The notes under the pieces were generated by a model. It did not search any database, had not been told where the DNA came from, and worked only from the letters and a program-made list of their open reading frames with translations. From Micrasema longulum (Eukaryota; Arthropoda; Insecta; Trichoptera; Brachycentridae): DNA of 64,000 bases. Position numbers and translations under genes: made by a program. Below, in pieces: positions 1 through 10,515 of the stretch (the first letter of the stretch is position 1; each line of letters opens with the position of its first letter). The stretch spans positions 93,417 through 157,416 of the forward strand of contig JAGVSM010002364.1 in assembly GCA_022494885.1 (NCBI GenBank). Direction: 5' to 3'.

Positions 1-1
1 G

Positions 2-238
2 AAGTCCGAGAACAACGCAGCAGTCTCGTATATCGATCGTCTTGAGGATGTGGTAGTGGACCTGCCTTGGACATGTGCTACACATGCCTCAGAAAAACCT
101 AAACCCAAGTTGCCTGTTCTTCAACCTCCGGGCTCACGCCGCGCCGCACCGTCCTGGAAGGCCGTCGATGACGACCTTTCGACTTTATTCGGCGGAACTA
201 AGGTTACTGACGTGAAAGGAGGCGATAATGCTGGCTGA
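2..238 (+). CDS. C-terminal exon of unrecognised host gene (partial)
   Basis: An open frame runs in from the window edge for 78 codons and ends at a TGA (236-238). Its base composition is far richer in G and C than the rest of the window and its codon use looks like that of a real gene, so I read it as the last coding part of a host gene whose other exons lie to the left. The peptide starts KSENNAAVSYIDRLEDVV (possible helix), continues through a proline- and lysine-rich linker (KPKPKLPVLQPPGSRR) and ends with an acidic patch DDDLSTLF and a polar tail. I do not recognise the family and assign no function. An internal ATG at 50 exists but lies mid-frame, so the exon most likely begins before the window. 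The sequence that follows is AT-rich with poly(A) signals, as expected for a 3' UTR. Confidence 0.6.
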   Translation, partial: KSENNAAVSYIDRLEDVVVDLPWTCATHASEKPKPKLPVLQPPGSRRAAPSWKAVDDDLSTLFGGTKVTDVKGGDNAG

Positions 239-886
239 CGATAGCGTCTCCTGGAGGCAACTGGTAATGTCCACATGCTCCACTTAGAAGTGGATGTGAA
301 CAAGAAGAAAAATAAGTATAACAAGACATAACAGCACCGCCATCAAAGAATTTTTTACAGTCCTTAAAGAGTTAAATATTATATTTTTTGTGCATTCTCA
401 AACAATATATAAGTATACGGAGGATTAAACATATGATATAACCTAACTTATAAACTTGGCATAAAGTTACGCCTAGGCATTGTGGTAGAATATGGATGGA
501 AATATGATATTTATTATAATGGTAGAATAAGAATGGTACTCTCATATCTATTCTACCACGTGCTCAGGCGTAACTTTATACCAAGTAAGGCCCATAGTGT
601 TATACACATTATTCATTTATGTTTTTTTTTTTTTTTTTATACTTAAAAAAATAGAAATAATTAATTAATAACCTTGAATATAATAAAAATATCATATGGA
701 AACTTAACTGGTCCATTATGGATGTTTGTAAAACCCATTAAAAAGTTAAGTCTTACTTTGAATACCATAAAACTATGTAATTGTACTGCATATTTCCTGA
801 ATAAAAGAAAAAAAAATGTAGGTTATACTGTTTAGAAATTTTGTATTTTTCTCTCTGTATATTATGTATTCTTCCACGTAAATAAA
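239..886 (+). other. Probable 3' UTR with AATAAA signals
   Basis: AT-rich non-coding sequence follows the stop codon of the first exon. AATAAA hexamers lie at 800-805 and 881-886, each followed by A-rich DNA, so either could be the cleavage signal. A hairpin MITE at 454-586 sits inside this stretch. Assignment as UTR is inferred only from position. Confidence 0.35.
454..586. mobile_element. Hairpin MITE, about 133 bp
   Basis: The left arm begins acttggcataaagttacgcc and the right arm is its near-perfect reverse complement (ends ggcgtaactttataccaagt). Arms of about 40 bp, including a ggtagaat/attctacc pair, enclose about 50 bp. Possible TAA flanks occur on both sides. Short, non-coding and fully self-complementary, this is a typical miniature inverted-repeat element. 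It lies in the putative 3' UTR of the host gene. Confidence 0.7.
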
Positions 887-1140
887 AAAAAAAGTTTTTT
901 CTTAAGTGTCCTCTGCACGGGTTATCCTGGGATAGACACCTTATAATTCATGTTTCATATTTTATCTAATATTAAAATCAATAAGCAAATAATAAAATAC
1001 AACAAACGTTTTTTTTCAACCACTTATCAATTGAATATATTCGAACGTCATGAACATTTCGTTTATTTCTTTTCAAAATTCAACGTAGATACGACGAGAA
1101 TAATTGATTTTTAGGTAACAAAATGATAATTATTGTAAAT

Positions 1141-1266
1141 TTAAAAAGCACGTTTTTTAGTAAAAGTATGTCGTGCAATATCTTCCAAACGTGCCTTCAT
1201 TATGTTTTTCCGCCTTTCGCATTCAAAGCAGACTTTAACTTTAGCACGTAGAGTATTTAATTCGAT
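1141..1266 (-). other. Short open segment, coding status unclear
   Basis: The minus strand holds 42 open codons ending in TAA at 1141-1143. The peptide is basic and helical-looking, with two cysteines (KVCFECERRK) and a lysine-rich end (TFTKKRAF). It looks less random than the surrounding AT-rich DNA, but I see no splice acceptor before it, and an in-frame stop lies immediately upstream. It could be a decayed exon or a transposon remnant. Confidence 0.2.
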
Positions 1267-2385
1267 TTAAAAATACCATAAATAAATTTACTTCTCTGCT
1301 AACACAGCTTTGTATTGCAATATTTTGTAATTTATCAAAACATCATTACCATTTTCCATAAAATATATAAATAAATATTCAACATGTTACCCTAACACAT
1401 AAAAAAACCATGACCAATCAATTAAATAAATTTCTGATAAAATGGTTACTGAATTTAGGTAGAAAAAAATCGGGAAACTTACTCAAAAACATTCTTAAAT
1501 AATAAATAGTAAATTTAAATATTGTCTTATTTTATGATCAATTTACTAGTAGGTAGTCATGTTATTGTTTGTTTTTGCATATAAATGTCTGCAAAACAAA
1601 ACTTAAGCCTTAAAACAGGTTGTACCTAGTTAGGCAGGCTAGACATGATCCAGAGAAATCTATTACCTAAGTATGTATGTAGTAGATTAAAAAAAAATGA
1701 TATTTTTGTTAATAGACCATGATTATTACTATTTTATTTATTATTATTTTCCCATTCCACACCAAGTGATGCATATAATCCTGCATTAATATGCAAATTG
1801 CAGCGAATCGAGATCATTTTTGTTACATAAAAGGTTTCTATTCTATTGACGTAATCTTTCTAGAATCTTAACCTTATTTTGTTAAACCGTACTATGCCTC
1901 GAGTATTGCAAGTTCATTTAACTTCTTGACACCGGATTCTGCCCCTTAGGGTCTTCCCTGCGATTGCCCTTAGTACTTTAATCCCTGACGTTCTGAGCAG
2001 TTTTTCACTTTATATTTTGTTCTTACCGTATGTCTTCGGTCTACCATAATTCGTCTGACACACATTTTGTATATCCGAATCGTGATTCCAATCCACATAC
2101 GTTGATCGTGTCATATAATATTTCTTAGGCATCCAGATGATACCAAAGCTCGTTTGTTTTCTCACTTTCGATTATAGAAAGCTATGGCCAATGTTAAAAA
2201 TGTTAAAAGTCTTTAAAAAAAATCAAGTTCTCTGATGTATATTTTGTTGAAATATAATTATATTGCTTTGTTACTTTGTTGTTCTGATTTTATGTATTTT
2301 TTTAATATGTAAGTATTACTTTAGTTCTTACTTGAGTAGCAGTAATTTAGATTAATTTATACTTTATGAAGTTACTTTATACATA
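1267..2385. other. AT-rich stretch, no gene seen
   Basis: Mostly low-complexity AT-rich DNA. A patch at about 1915-2130 has higher GC and might be an old retrotransposon remnant on the minus strand, but every frame is interrupted and I could not assign a family. Confidence 0.3.
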
Positions 2386-2530
2386 TTAAGAACTAAATAA
2401 TTCAATTCCTTCTATTTCTTTTATCTCTTGGGGTAATTTATTGTACATATTGTCCAATGAGTTTTGAGATTCTGTTTTCTCCTCATTGGAATCTAGTCTT
2501 TTTTTATCCCTTGTTTCATATGTATGAAAT
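2386..2530 (-). pseudogene. Possible non-LTR retrotransposon C-terminal scrap
   Basis: The minus-strand translation contains MYNKLPQEIKEIEGIELFSS, resembling the 'lfN-LP-eIK...FK' closing motif of many insect non-LTR reverse transcriptases. A similar peptide (NELPEEIKEI) is encoded on the plus strand near 38265-38300, and both are followed by a similar 'ttcttaa(t/g)atg' stretch, so they may be copies of one family. Only this motif supports the call. Confidence 0.35.
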
Positions 2531-2699
2531 TGTTGATTTATTATTTTTATTTTTCTTATTTTATTCATCCCCTTAATTATTTTATCTATAAAATTTGCCA
2601 CATTAAACTTTATTTGCAGCTTAACTTTGAGCAAACTAATTTTTTCATGCATCATTTCTACATAAAGATACATAATTATTTTGAATATAATCCTCATCG

Positions 2700-3254
2700 T
2701 CTTATTTTGACGAATTTGTATGTATTTAATTTCACCTTCATTACATAAAAAAAGAATGTAAGAACTGTAATTTATGTGTGAACAATTGATTTGTTGATAA
2801 AAACACTACTTTTTATATGTATTACATTTTGTAATCTTCCCATAAATGATTATTTTGTTACATAATGAGAATGTGCTTTGAAATTCAAATATCTCTTAAG
2901 TAAACTCCGAGATACTTTATATCGTCCACAGAATTTATATTTGAATTATCAATATTAATATTAATATTGTATCCCTGAGGTATATTTATCTACCAATATT
3001 AATTTCTTTTCTTTTTGCGATATTCAATTTTAATAAATTCACTTTTAACAATTTTATATATTTTCTAAATTGTAATTAATCTTATTTGTATTATAATTTT
3101 TTCTTGATATGAAAACTAGTACATCATCTACGAAATGTTGGATTTTACAATATTCAAAAGATTCACCGATGTCATTTAAATGTATGATAAACAATATTTC
3201 TAGGTAAAATAATCTTTCAAATTAATATTTTACGTCCACCCTGTCAAAAATCGA
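2700..3254. other. AT-rich stretch, nothing recognised
   Basis: Very AT-rich DNA with an ATTAAT-type simple run near 2945-2975. No coding, RNA or repeat signal that I can support. Confidence 0.3.
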
Positions 3255-3395
3255 TCTCAGGACCTTGACCACTCATTTTTCTTTATCAGGATTTTTACCT
3301 GAGAATAACCATTTAGTCCAAAACACTCGTCCACATTCTGGTTCTATTTTACAGACAACACTGTATTCTTCGTTTAATTGGACACAAAAAACAAT
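3255..3395 (-). mobile_element. SINE family S3 fragment (5' part)
   Basis: Contains the block 'atcaggatttttacctgag', then 'aacactcgtcca' and 'tctggttctattttacagac'. These recur in the same order near 7880, 26120 and 55970. That block forms the 5' part of a tRNA-related SINE (S3) whose tRNA-like part is seen at 6718, 18735 and 55040. Here only the non-tRNA block remains, on the minus strand. Confidence 0.5.
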
Positions 3396-3399
3396 TAAC

Positions 3400-4265
3400 G
3401 GTTTTTTCTATCACCATTTAATCTATTTTAAAAATAAAAACGAATAAACGACTAATCTCTTAAGATTTTTACCCCCACAATTTATCTTTTGGTTTTAAAT
3501 CATTAAAATTTATAATTGGGTATTAACCATTATAATTTAAAGTATCTTAGTTGATCTGTTTATTTTCAATTAATTTACTGGAGAAAGACGCAAAATCTGA
3601 ATTTATTTTTAATCTGGTTTCAGCTGCTGCTTTCACGTAATTATACGCCTGAAAGATCTTTTCCAAGTAAGTCTAATAACAAGTCCCTGAAATGACCACA
3701 TCGGAATGAAAATGCTCCCATATCCCATAGGTTCTATTTGCTAGCACGCGAGATTGTTCAAAACTGTTATAACTAATGTGTTATTGATTCGTTTGGTCTA
3801 TATACGGGTCAGGAATTATTTAGGCTCTGGTTATTTTGATAAGGTTCAGTCAATTTGATTGCAATACAAACTAATAATTTTGGGGGAACGTTGAAGGTTA
3901 TGCTCCAATTATGAGTCTTAGATTTACAGGTTAGCGGTGTTTTAAATCGATTCCTTAATCACATTTCATAAATAAAATCTATTGAGTTCCTACGATTTAA
4001 AAAAAAGTATTAAAAAATTTCTTTGGCGAACTTTAAATAAGATTTTCCTGAGCACATAATTATTTGTGCTCGAACATTGCAAAAAATGTAAGACCGGCCG
4101 ACAGATGGCGCTGTCGAAACATTAATTACAATATGGGTCGTTCTCTTTTCCACCCCGGCAGCCTCCAAACTAATACGTGACGTTTAATCCCTAAAGCGTT
4201 CATGAAAAAAAAATTGCGTACCATTTAGTAATCATGACCTACAAATTTTTAACAACTACTTTACT
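3400..4265. other. Intergenic or intronic DNA, no gene
   Basis: No coding signal. A short GC-richer patch at 4090-4190 contains 'gacagatggcgctgtc', a palindromic sequence of unknown meaning. Confidence 0.3.
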
Positions 4266-4267
4266 TA

Positions 4268-4403
4268 AATACATGAACAGCAATTTTTTGAGATAGTCCA
4301 AATATTTGTAGACAAGGACTGAATTCAACTCCCTGGGGAACTGTTAACATCAACCTATTACAACAGAGATGAAGAATATTTAAGACCTTCTCTTAACAAC
4401 GGT
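4268..4403 (+). mobile_element. Family M terminal fragment
   Basis: Matches the terminal part of family M: 'tttgtagacaaggact', 'aactccctggggaactgtt' and 'caacagagatgaagaa' occur in the same order as in the complete copy at 22263. It stops inside the body at an 'aagaccttctctt' junction that looks like an internal deletion across the two arms. Confidence 0.6.
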
Positions 4404-4609
4404 ACGTATCTCAATATACTTTATCTAAATAGCATTTACGTATTGATGCGTAGATTTTCACGGCCATTGTTATCACTACGTATATAATTTATTTGGAGAT
4501 CCCGAGAATATTGGACTTTTTTCGGTTAAAATTGCTTCCATTTTCAGGGCCTATCCTATATGAAATCCTTCAGAAAAATAACAAAGATTTGTATGTTTCC
4601 GTAACAATT

Positions 4610-4825
4610 TTTAAAAAATATTTCTACTTTAAATTTATTTCAACAGAGGGAAAACGTTTTTAAGAAGGGAATATGGAAATTTAGACATTTACAGGGCTTA
4701 TAACATGTCATTGGCTGGTTCAAGTGGTCACTTTACACATTGTGTAACATTCACCATTCTGCCTATGGAGGTAATCCAGCCAGTCTGCAAGCATTTAGAC
4801 ATACTCAAACATTGTTATTTTTATT
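4610..4825 (+). mobile_element. Family M copy, subfamily B
   Basis: Runs from 'aaatttatttcaacagaggg' through 'acatgtcattggctggtt', 'cactttacacattgtgtaac' and 'attcaccattctgcc' to a terminal 'ccagccagtctgcaagcatt...tactcaaacattg'. The same blocks occur in at least a dozen other places in this window. The terminal block defines subfamily B; subfamily A ends in 'ttgtagacaagg'. Non-coding. Confidence 0.7.
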
Positions 4826-6717
4826 TGACCATGTTCTTTAAAAATGTTATTCAGTTGAATAATAAACGTAATTTAGACGGATTCCGAAATACTTTGTCTA
4901 AATAAAACATAGAGAAGATGTACCTAATATGAGATGACGGTGTTTCTCGAAAACTAACCTAGAGTGCCCTCTTTAACCCAGCCTATTTATTTCCCTACCG
5001 ACCGACTAAAACAAATTAGCATATGCCCAGAAGCCAAAAGTATTACAATCGTCAGAGGCAATGATTAAGATTTGTGTCCTTAAAATTGGGTATTTATTGT
5101 CGTTTTCCTTTTTTTTTACTATTTTTTTCCGATAAACTCTAAATTTTTTACTTATCGACACTATAAAGGTCTAAATTTAATGGTTTCAGAATGTTTTAAA
5201 GTTAAATTTAAGTAAATTTATTTCTGGGAATTTTATTTGTTTTTTAATTAATTTTGTTCCTAATATGGGATATCTGCGCTACTTTTTTTATAAAATATTG
5301 TCTAAACTAATTATATTGTTTTTTATATGGAATAATATTCTTGGTTTCATACTCCTTATAAAACTAAATTAGAGAGCTTAGAAAAGAAAAATGACATTTT
5401 GAAAAAAGGCAAAGAGTGAATTCAGTGAAAAGCCTACCATTACTGGTGCCATTTCAAATGTTTAGGGGCTGATAACATCGAGTTTATTGATTGTGATGAT
5501 GTGTTTAAAGCATGCTTATTTTTTTTAAATGAGAATCTCATTTTTGAGCAATTAAAAAAAAAACTTATTTTTTTACTTTTGGTTGAAAATGACACAAATT
5601 AGTATTTTTTTTAAATGTTTCGATAGCATTCTATATTTCCCAATCACATGCACCTTAACATACCCATTCACACACGCACATATACCTTCATTCACATAGT
5701 TACACATGAATACAAACGTCGCAAACATATGTTTAATAAGATAAATAGTGGATTATTTTTAATTGGTTCTAGTATTGTTAACTATTTTAACTTATTAATA
5801 AATATCTGTACAAATACCATTACCAATAAGATTTTTTCACTATGCTATTCCATATTCGGTACATCTCCCCTAATTATATATTCCGTAGCATTGTCAATAT
5901 TTTTTTTTCATATTTTTTTTTCACTTACCCGACAAATAAGAATGATGGTCGTCTTATTTTTTTTTCCAAAATTATCTTACCTGAAACAAAAATAAATAAT
6001 GAAATTAAAACGTTTTGTTTCAAAAAATTAGCTTTCTCTCCTTATATCTTTGTAATTAATCATATCAATAAAAATAAGATCAGATTATTATTTGAAGCAC
6101 TTATTTTGTGATTTTTTATATTTAAAATGTGACTTTTCATGTTAAGTTTACACCAAAACGTTGTAAAATTACTTTTATTTTTTTTTTGTTAAATTTAATA
6201 TTCTTTTAACAAGATTATGTATTAATAAATAATATCAACAATGTGTTTAGTTTTCCGTTCCGAAAAACAATAAAATATTCCATAATAAAACCACTCTTAA
6301 CCCGCCCGTTTCTGTAATGAAACTAGCTTTGAAAATTACAGTTTATTCATGAATATCTCGGTAACTACTTTTGTAATCTTCAAGTAAACATTGACACATA
6401 AAAAATAAATTATAACACTTCTTTCGGTATATCAAATAATTTTGAATAAAATATATTTTATCCATTGAAATTTCCGAAAATGACCAAATATCGGGTTTCC
6501 CTTTGACAAATATTTATAAAACATTCATTTGAGATAAAGAGTTGTTATCTAATTAGATCACCCAGCAAGACACGCGTATAATTTTAATAAAATTAAAATA
6601 GCAGTGATTGTCAGGCAATAATTTTCTAATCTCAGGTAACCTCGCAGTGACTCGAGAAAGTTTTTTCACATAGTATGTTAAAGGTTAACCACTGAACCAA
6701 TAATATATCTGTGTTTA
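4826..6717. other. AT-rich region, no gene; short CA-rich patch
   Basis: A CA-rich low-complexity patch lies at 5645-5715 and resembles the one at 23770-23885. Open frames here consist of Phe, Ile, Asn and Lys repeats caused by base composition and are not convincing genes. Confidence 0.3.
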
Positions 6718-6828
6718 AAACCAATATTTCACATCTACCCTACCATGAATAGAACCCGGAACCTCAAGCATGGCAAGGCGATACACCAACGCGGCGGACT
6801 TATCTCTACTAGAATTACGTTATCAGGA
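6718..6828 (-). mobile_element. SINE family S3, 3' side of split copy
   Basis: A minus-strand tRNA-like block: a B-box region is visible as 'gaacccggaacctcaag', followed by 'aaggcgatacaccaacgcgg' and 'cggacttatctct'. It ends at 'gttatcagg', where the L2-like element begins. The sequence expected next in S3 (ttaacctgag...) reappears beyond the L2 element at 7873, so this SINE was split by that insertion. Confidence 0.6.
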
Positions 6829-7862
6829 TATTTATTTATTTATTTATTGTGGATAACTTATAAAGCGCCATTTTCGTAATAAAATACCTCAAGGGCGCTT
6901 TACATGGTGATTCTATTGTTAAGTTAATTTAATTGAAGCTTTAAATTTGTAATTTAATTAAAATAATTTATTTTGTTGTCACGTGCTACGGATTTATTCA
7001 AATGATTTAGAGAACAAGTGGGTTTTAAGTTTTTTTCCGAAACATCACTTCACTTTCACAGCCTCGCACCTCTGCTGGGAGAGCATTCTATGCCATAGGG
7101 CCTGCGACCGCAAATGCGCGTTCACTAAATTTAGTGCGCTGTTTGCGTAGAGGTATAATAACTTTCCTCTCGCCGTAGACGTAGCTGATCTAAGCGTGAG
7201 ACGCCTGTCAGCTAGTTCATCTGGAATGCATAGTTCCCTTAGATATTCCGGAGCCGAGTTGTGCAGTGACTTATACATAAGCCAACAGAGTTTGTATTCG
7301 ACCCTCTGTGGAAAACGTAGCCAGTGTAGTTCCCGAAGTAGTGGAGTGATATGACTGAACTTAGAGATTCCGAAAATAAGTCTCGCTGCGGCATTCAATA
7401 CAGATTGTAGGCGAGTCATTTTGTTCATTGGTAGACCTGCGTAGATACCATTACAATAATCGACTCTAGACACTACAAACGCATTTATTAATTGACGGGG
7501 GCATCAACCGGCAAAATTTTGGCGTATGCATTTGATTTGTCTCAGCTGGTAGAAGCATGAACTTATCGTTCTACTAATTTGAGCGTCAAGAGATAGGTCA
7601 GAAGTGAGTAAAACTCCCAGTAGTTTAACGGTGGGTAAAACGGCACTCCCTACATTGGGTAGAGCCGTATCCTGGATCAAATTCTGTCGTCTGGCTGAAG
7701 CCACCCACAGTTGTTCAGTTTTTGATGGGTTTAATGTTAGTCTGTTTTCAGCCATTCAGTTTCCTATTTTCTTGATGCATCCATCAATTAAATTGACAAG
7801 CACACTTCTCTCGCCTGGTTTGCAATAAAAATAAATCTGCGTATCATCTGCATAGCAGTGCG
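6829..7862 (-). mobile_element. L2/CR1-like non-LTR element, 5'-truncated
   Basis: The minus-strand translation runs in one frame from HCYADDTQIYF (the catalytic YADD codons are at 7843-7854) through ENRLTLNPSKTE, KLLGVLLTSDLSLDAQI and RVDYCNGIYAGLP to LQSVLNAAARLI and LHWLRFPQRVEYKLCWL. This is the order seen in L2/CR1-type reverse transcriptases. One in-frame TGA follows QNFAG near 7506, and near 7120 the frame shifts before AFAVAGPMA-NALPAEVR, where the expected Trp codon is a stop. All domains upstream of motif C are missing. The 3' end has a short hairpin (agcgcc...ggcgct) and an (AAAT)n tail at 6829-6858. The element is dead and sits inside an S3 SINE. Confidence 0.85.
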
Positions 7863-7864
7863 AC

Positions 7865-7940
7865 CACAATCTTTAACCTGATAGTAGCAATCAAGCCAAA
7901 AACACTCGTCCAGGATTCTGCATCGACTCGTTTTTTGATA
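7865..7940 (-). mobile_element. SINE family S3, 5' side of split copy
   Basis: Contains 'tttaacctgatag', 'atcaagccaaaaacactcgt' and 'ccaggattctg', which continue the S3 copy interrupted at 6828. Confidence 0.55.
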
Positions 7941-8479
7941 AAGTTTAATAAGAATAAATACATTATACGAGTATTCACATAATTTTCACACTTTTGTGAG
8001 GATATTCACACTTTGATCTGTTTTATCAAACCTTAATCATGTTTGCACCTTTAACAAAGTGAAACAATCCCTGTAAGCTTAAATAACACTTCAAAACTAC
8101 TAGGAGGAATATTATACAGAATTCTGATTTCTAATGAGCAAAACATAATGTTTAGTAGTACAAGTTAGTTACCATATCTGCTTAAATTCCTTCCACACAG
8201 TTAGAAATTATTAGCATAGCACAAACTAGTATTTGCTGAATGAAATATTTTGAGAATGCACTGACTGGGATACTACGGATGTCATAAAATTCAATTTATG
8301 TGAAATTGATGTCGTAATTACTTTTTGATCAAATAAATAATTATACTGGTCAGCTTTGTTGCTAAACAACTCTTTTATAAACGCAGTAATGGAATTGCTT
8401 TTCAAATAGAATAACGGCTAAGCCTCTATTTCAAAGTTTTTTTATTATATAAATGAAAGACGAGTGATACTTTAATCCT

Positions 8480-8565
8480 CAAATTTGCAGTATCCAGTGA
8501 CCGGTTTTATCGCTTTCGTGACATCTTCGAGACTGGTATCTTTATTAAGGAGTTCAATGTGTTTA
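8480..8565 (-). mobile_element. Penelope-like terminal segment with hammerhead-like motif
   Basis: On the minus strand this reads 'ataaagataccagtctcgaa', 'gatgtcacgaaagcgat', 'aaaaccggtcactgg' and closely matches 23190-23260. Penelope-like elements are known to carry minimal hammerhead ribozymes in their terminal repeats. CCAGT (upstream) and ACTGG (downstream) can pair as stem I, ACCGGT can form a palindromic stem III, and a GAAA loop caps a possible stem II. The orientation is opposite to the coding scrap at 8580. Confidence 0.6.
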
Positions 8566-8579
8566 TACAAAACAGAGGT

Positions 8580-8690
8580 AGGGATATTCATATTGCACCT
8601 AAAGGCCATAAACTTGACAAATTAGAAATTCTCGAAATTAATTGATTAAAAAATATACCCGACGTAGAATAACTGAAATGTAATAAATAT
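8580..8690 (+). mobile_element. Penelope-like element C-terminal scrap
   Basis: Plus-strand translation gives IHIAPKGHKLDKLEILEIN and a stop, almost identical to the end of the Penelope-like protein at 22800-22873 (IHIAPKGHKLDKLEIFEINR). The following non-coding bases also match that copy for about 45 bp. The adjoining terminal segment on the left is inverted, so this is a 5'-inverted, heavily truncated copy. Confidence 0.7.
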
Positions 8691-8784
8691 TTTTTTGATT
8701 TTATATTTGTACTTTTAAAATAGATTTCTTAATTAATTTTTTTTTTTTATAATTTGACATTGTTTGTTTCCTTTTTTTATACAT

Positions 8785-9280
8785 AATAATGTTCCCTCAC
8801 TGGGGTGTCCCGTGCCTAGAGGAACATTTTACAAAATTTAAAACATGCCTTAAATTAGTTATTTAACAAAGTTAACATAATAATAACAGTAAAAAACGCA
8901 ATTAATCCAATAAACCCAATTATCATTAACATAATTAACAATATAAAATAAAATAATCATTAAAAACATAACCAAATTATAGATATCAAATTTCATAAAC
9001 AGTACACACATTTTACCTATTTGGTTTGATCCACTCATCGATCCGTGTGCAACCCCCCTCCACTATCCATTTCTTAATAGCAATGTTATACTGTGAGTAC
9101 TAACTAATTGTTCTTATGGATAATGGAAGTAGATTATACACTTTAACCGAATAGTAGGCCAATCTTCTTTGACCGAAGGTTGTATTTATCTTTTTATTTT
9201 TTTGCAGCATCAGGGGATGGTATCTAGCAACTCTTGTATTTGTAACGGAAGGTAGAAAATAATGTTTATATGCGTATAAT
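8785..9280 (-). mobile_element. Non-LTR retrotransposon 3' end
   Basis: Minus-strand frame from about 9275 reads AYKHYFLPSVTNTRVARY, then TFGQRRLAYYSVKVYNLLP, LSIRTIS, an in-frame stop, and ends EWIKPNR-stop near 9018. The 'TFGQR..y...k.yN.LP' block is the C-terminal signature of many insect non-LTR reverse transcriptases. Below it lies a 3' UTR of about 230 bp with 'gcacgggacaccccagtgag' on the minus strand. The reverse transcriptase core is missing and the clade is not determined. Confidence 0.6.
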
Positions 9281-9435
9281 AACAGAGCTTTTACTTAATG
9301 AAATGCATATTTAAATAAATAACTATATAATCGTTGCTAGCAATTTCAAAATTAGTTAAACAAAGCTGTAGCTAGCAACCACTCATACAATTTACACAAT
9401 CGTTTTTTTTTACCTTTTTGCGTGTCATTAATCAA

Positions 9436-9562
9436 GTTGTGGTCCCGTGAGTAGTGTCTCGGGCTCACGATTCAAAAGTCCGTGGTTTGAATCCTATTCT
9501 ATCCCAACTTTATTCCCATTTTATAATAGTGAGTTATTCACAAATCGTTGAAAATAAACTTT
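9436..9562 (+). mobile_element. SINE family S2 (tRNA-derived)
   Basis: The order is 'gttgtggtcccgtgagtagt' (A-box region), 'ctcgggctcacga', 'ggtttgaatcc' (B-box), then a body 'ccaacttt..attcccat' and 'agtgagttattcaca..tcgttgaaaata'. The same order occurs at 13971 (minus), 27101 and 37979. It resembles a tRNA head joined to an unrelated body, the usual SINE architecture. Confidence 0.7.
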
Positions 9563-10039
9563 TTGAGTAAATTATAAGAACGCAAATACTTATATTTTAC
9601 ATAACTGTCTTTATATAATAAACAACGATTGGAAATTGAAATTAAAATAGAATATTTCCTATTATTCAATTGCTTGAATATTTCTGTTGACCATTAATAT
9701 TCACTGTTAATTCACTATGTTATGCACGTACAGTTTCTCTGTTTGTCTTACTTACGGAAATGTGTTAAGCCATAGAAATATATTATGGTTTCCATTTCCT
9801 TGTCTTAGAGTCAGAACATTATGATATTCCAATATAATATTCATACAACTTAGAACAACGGTAAGATAAATTAATAAATTTTGTCTTATGTAAATAAACC
9901 TACGTTGATTGCGTTCTACTAGTGTATTATGTAAAGTTTTTTCATATGGATATCGATAATGATCTAACAATATAAAATATAAAAACATTGATTTATAGGA
10001 GCGAATTAGAACTCAATATTAGTTCATATGTTAACATTA

Positions 10040-10195
10040 CAAAAATGTTTGCAGATGTTTGCAGATAGGCTGGATTTCTCCCCAAAAAGAGTAATTTAGA
10101 TCTCAATTTGTTGCAATGACTAGTCATAAGCCTTGTAAATGCCCAGACTTCCATATTTCCTTCTTTAAAATGTTTTTCCTCTCTGTTGTAACAAA
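10040..10195 (-). mobile_element. Family M fragment, subfamily B
   Basis: Contains 'tttgcagataggctggattt', 'gactagtcataagccttgta', 'aatgcccagacttccatatt' and 'ctctctgttgtaac', matching the minus-oriented copies at 42460 and 53160 but with the central part deleted. Confidence 0.6.
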
Positions 10196-10515
10196 GATTG
10201 ATGCTCAAGTTCAAAACCATAACCTCTACGCAAAAAGATTCTCAGAAGACATCAGATGACAGTTTTTTTAAATTGGTTTATTTGTTCGTAAATACAATCC
10301 ATTTGTTGCCCATTTTAATAGAGCGCAATGATAAATTAAAAACTTCATTGCGATTTTCATTCCTGAATTATTTAAACTGAATCAAACAGACTACCAAAAA
10401 AAAATGATTTCATCTTGCTGCTGGCTATGTAATATTATCATATCGGAATTCAATTAAAATATAGTTGTATATGAGTTAAAAAAATATTCGTAAAAAAAAA
10501 TCGATAGAAAAAGAT

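Noticed and set aside
4705..4905. Open frame SLAGSSGHFTHCVTFTILPM
   Set aside because: The same peptide-like stretch recurs in every family M copy; it follows from repeat sequence, and the copies have no consistent start, stop or longer protein.
5648..6111. Overlapping plus-strand open frames of 115 and 89 codons
   Set aside because: Composition is dominated by Phe, Ile, Asn and Lys from AT-rich DNA, starting in a CA-rich simple stretch; no domain or splice support.
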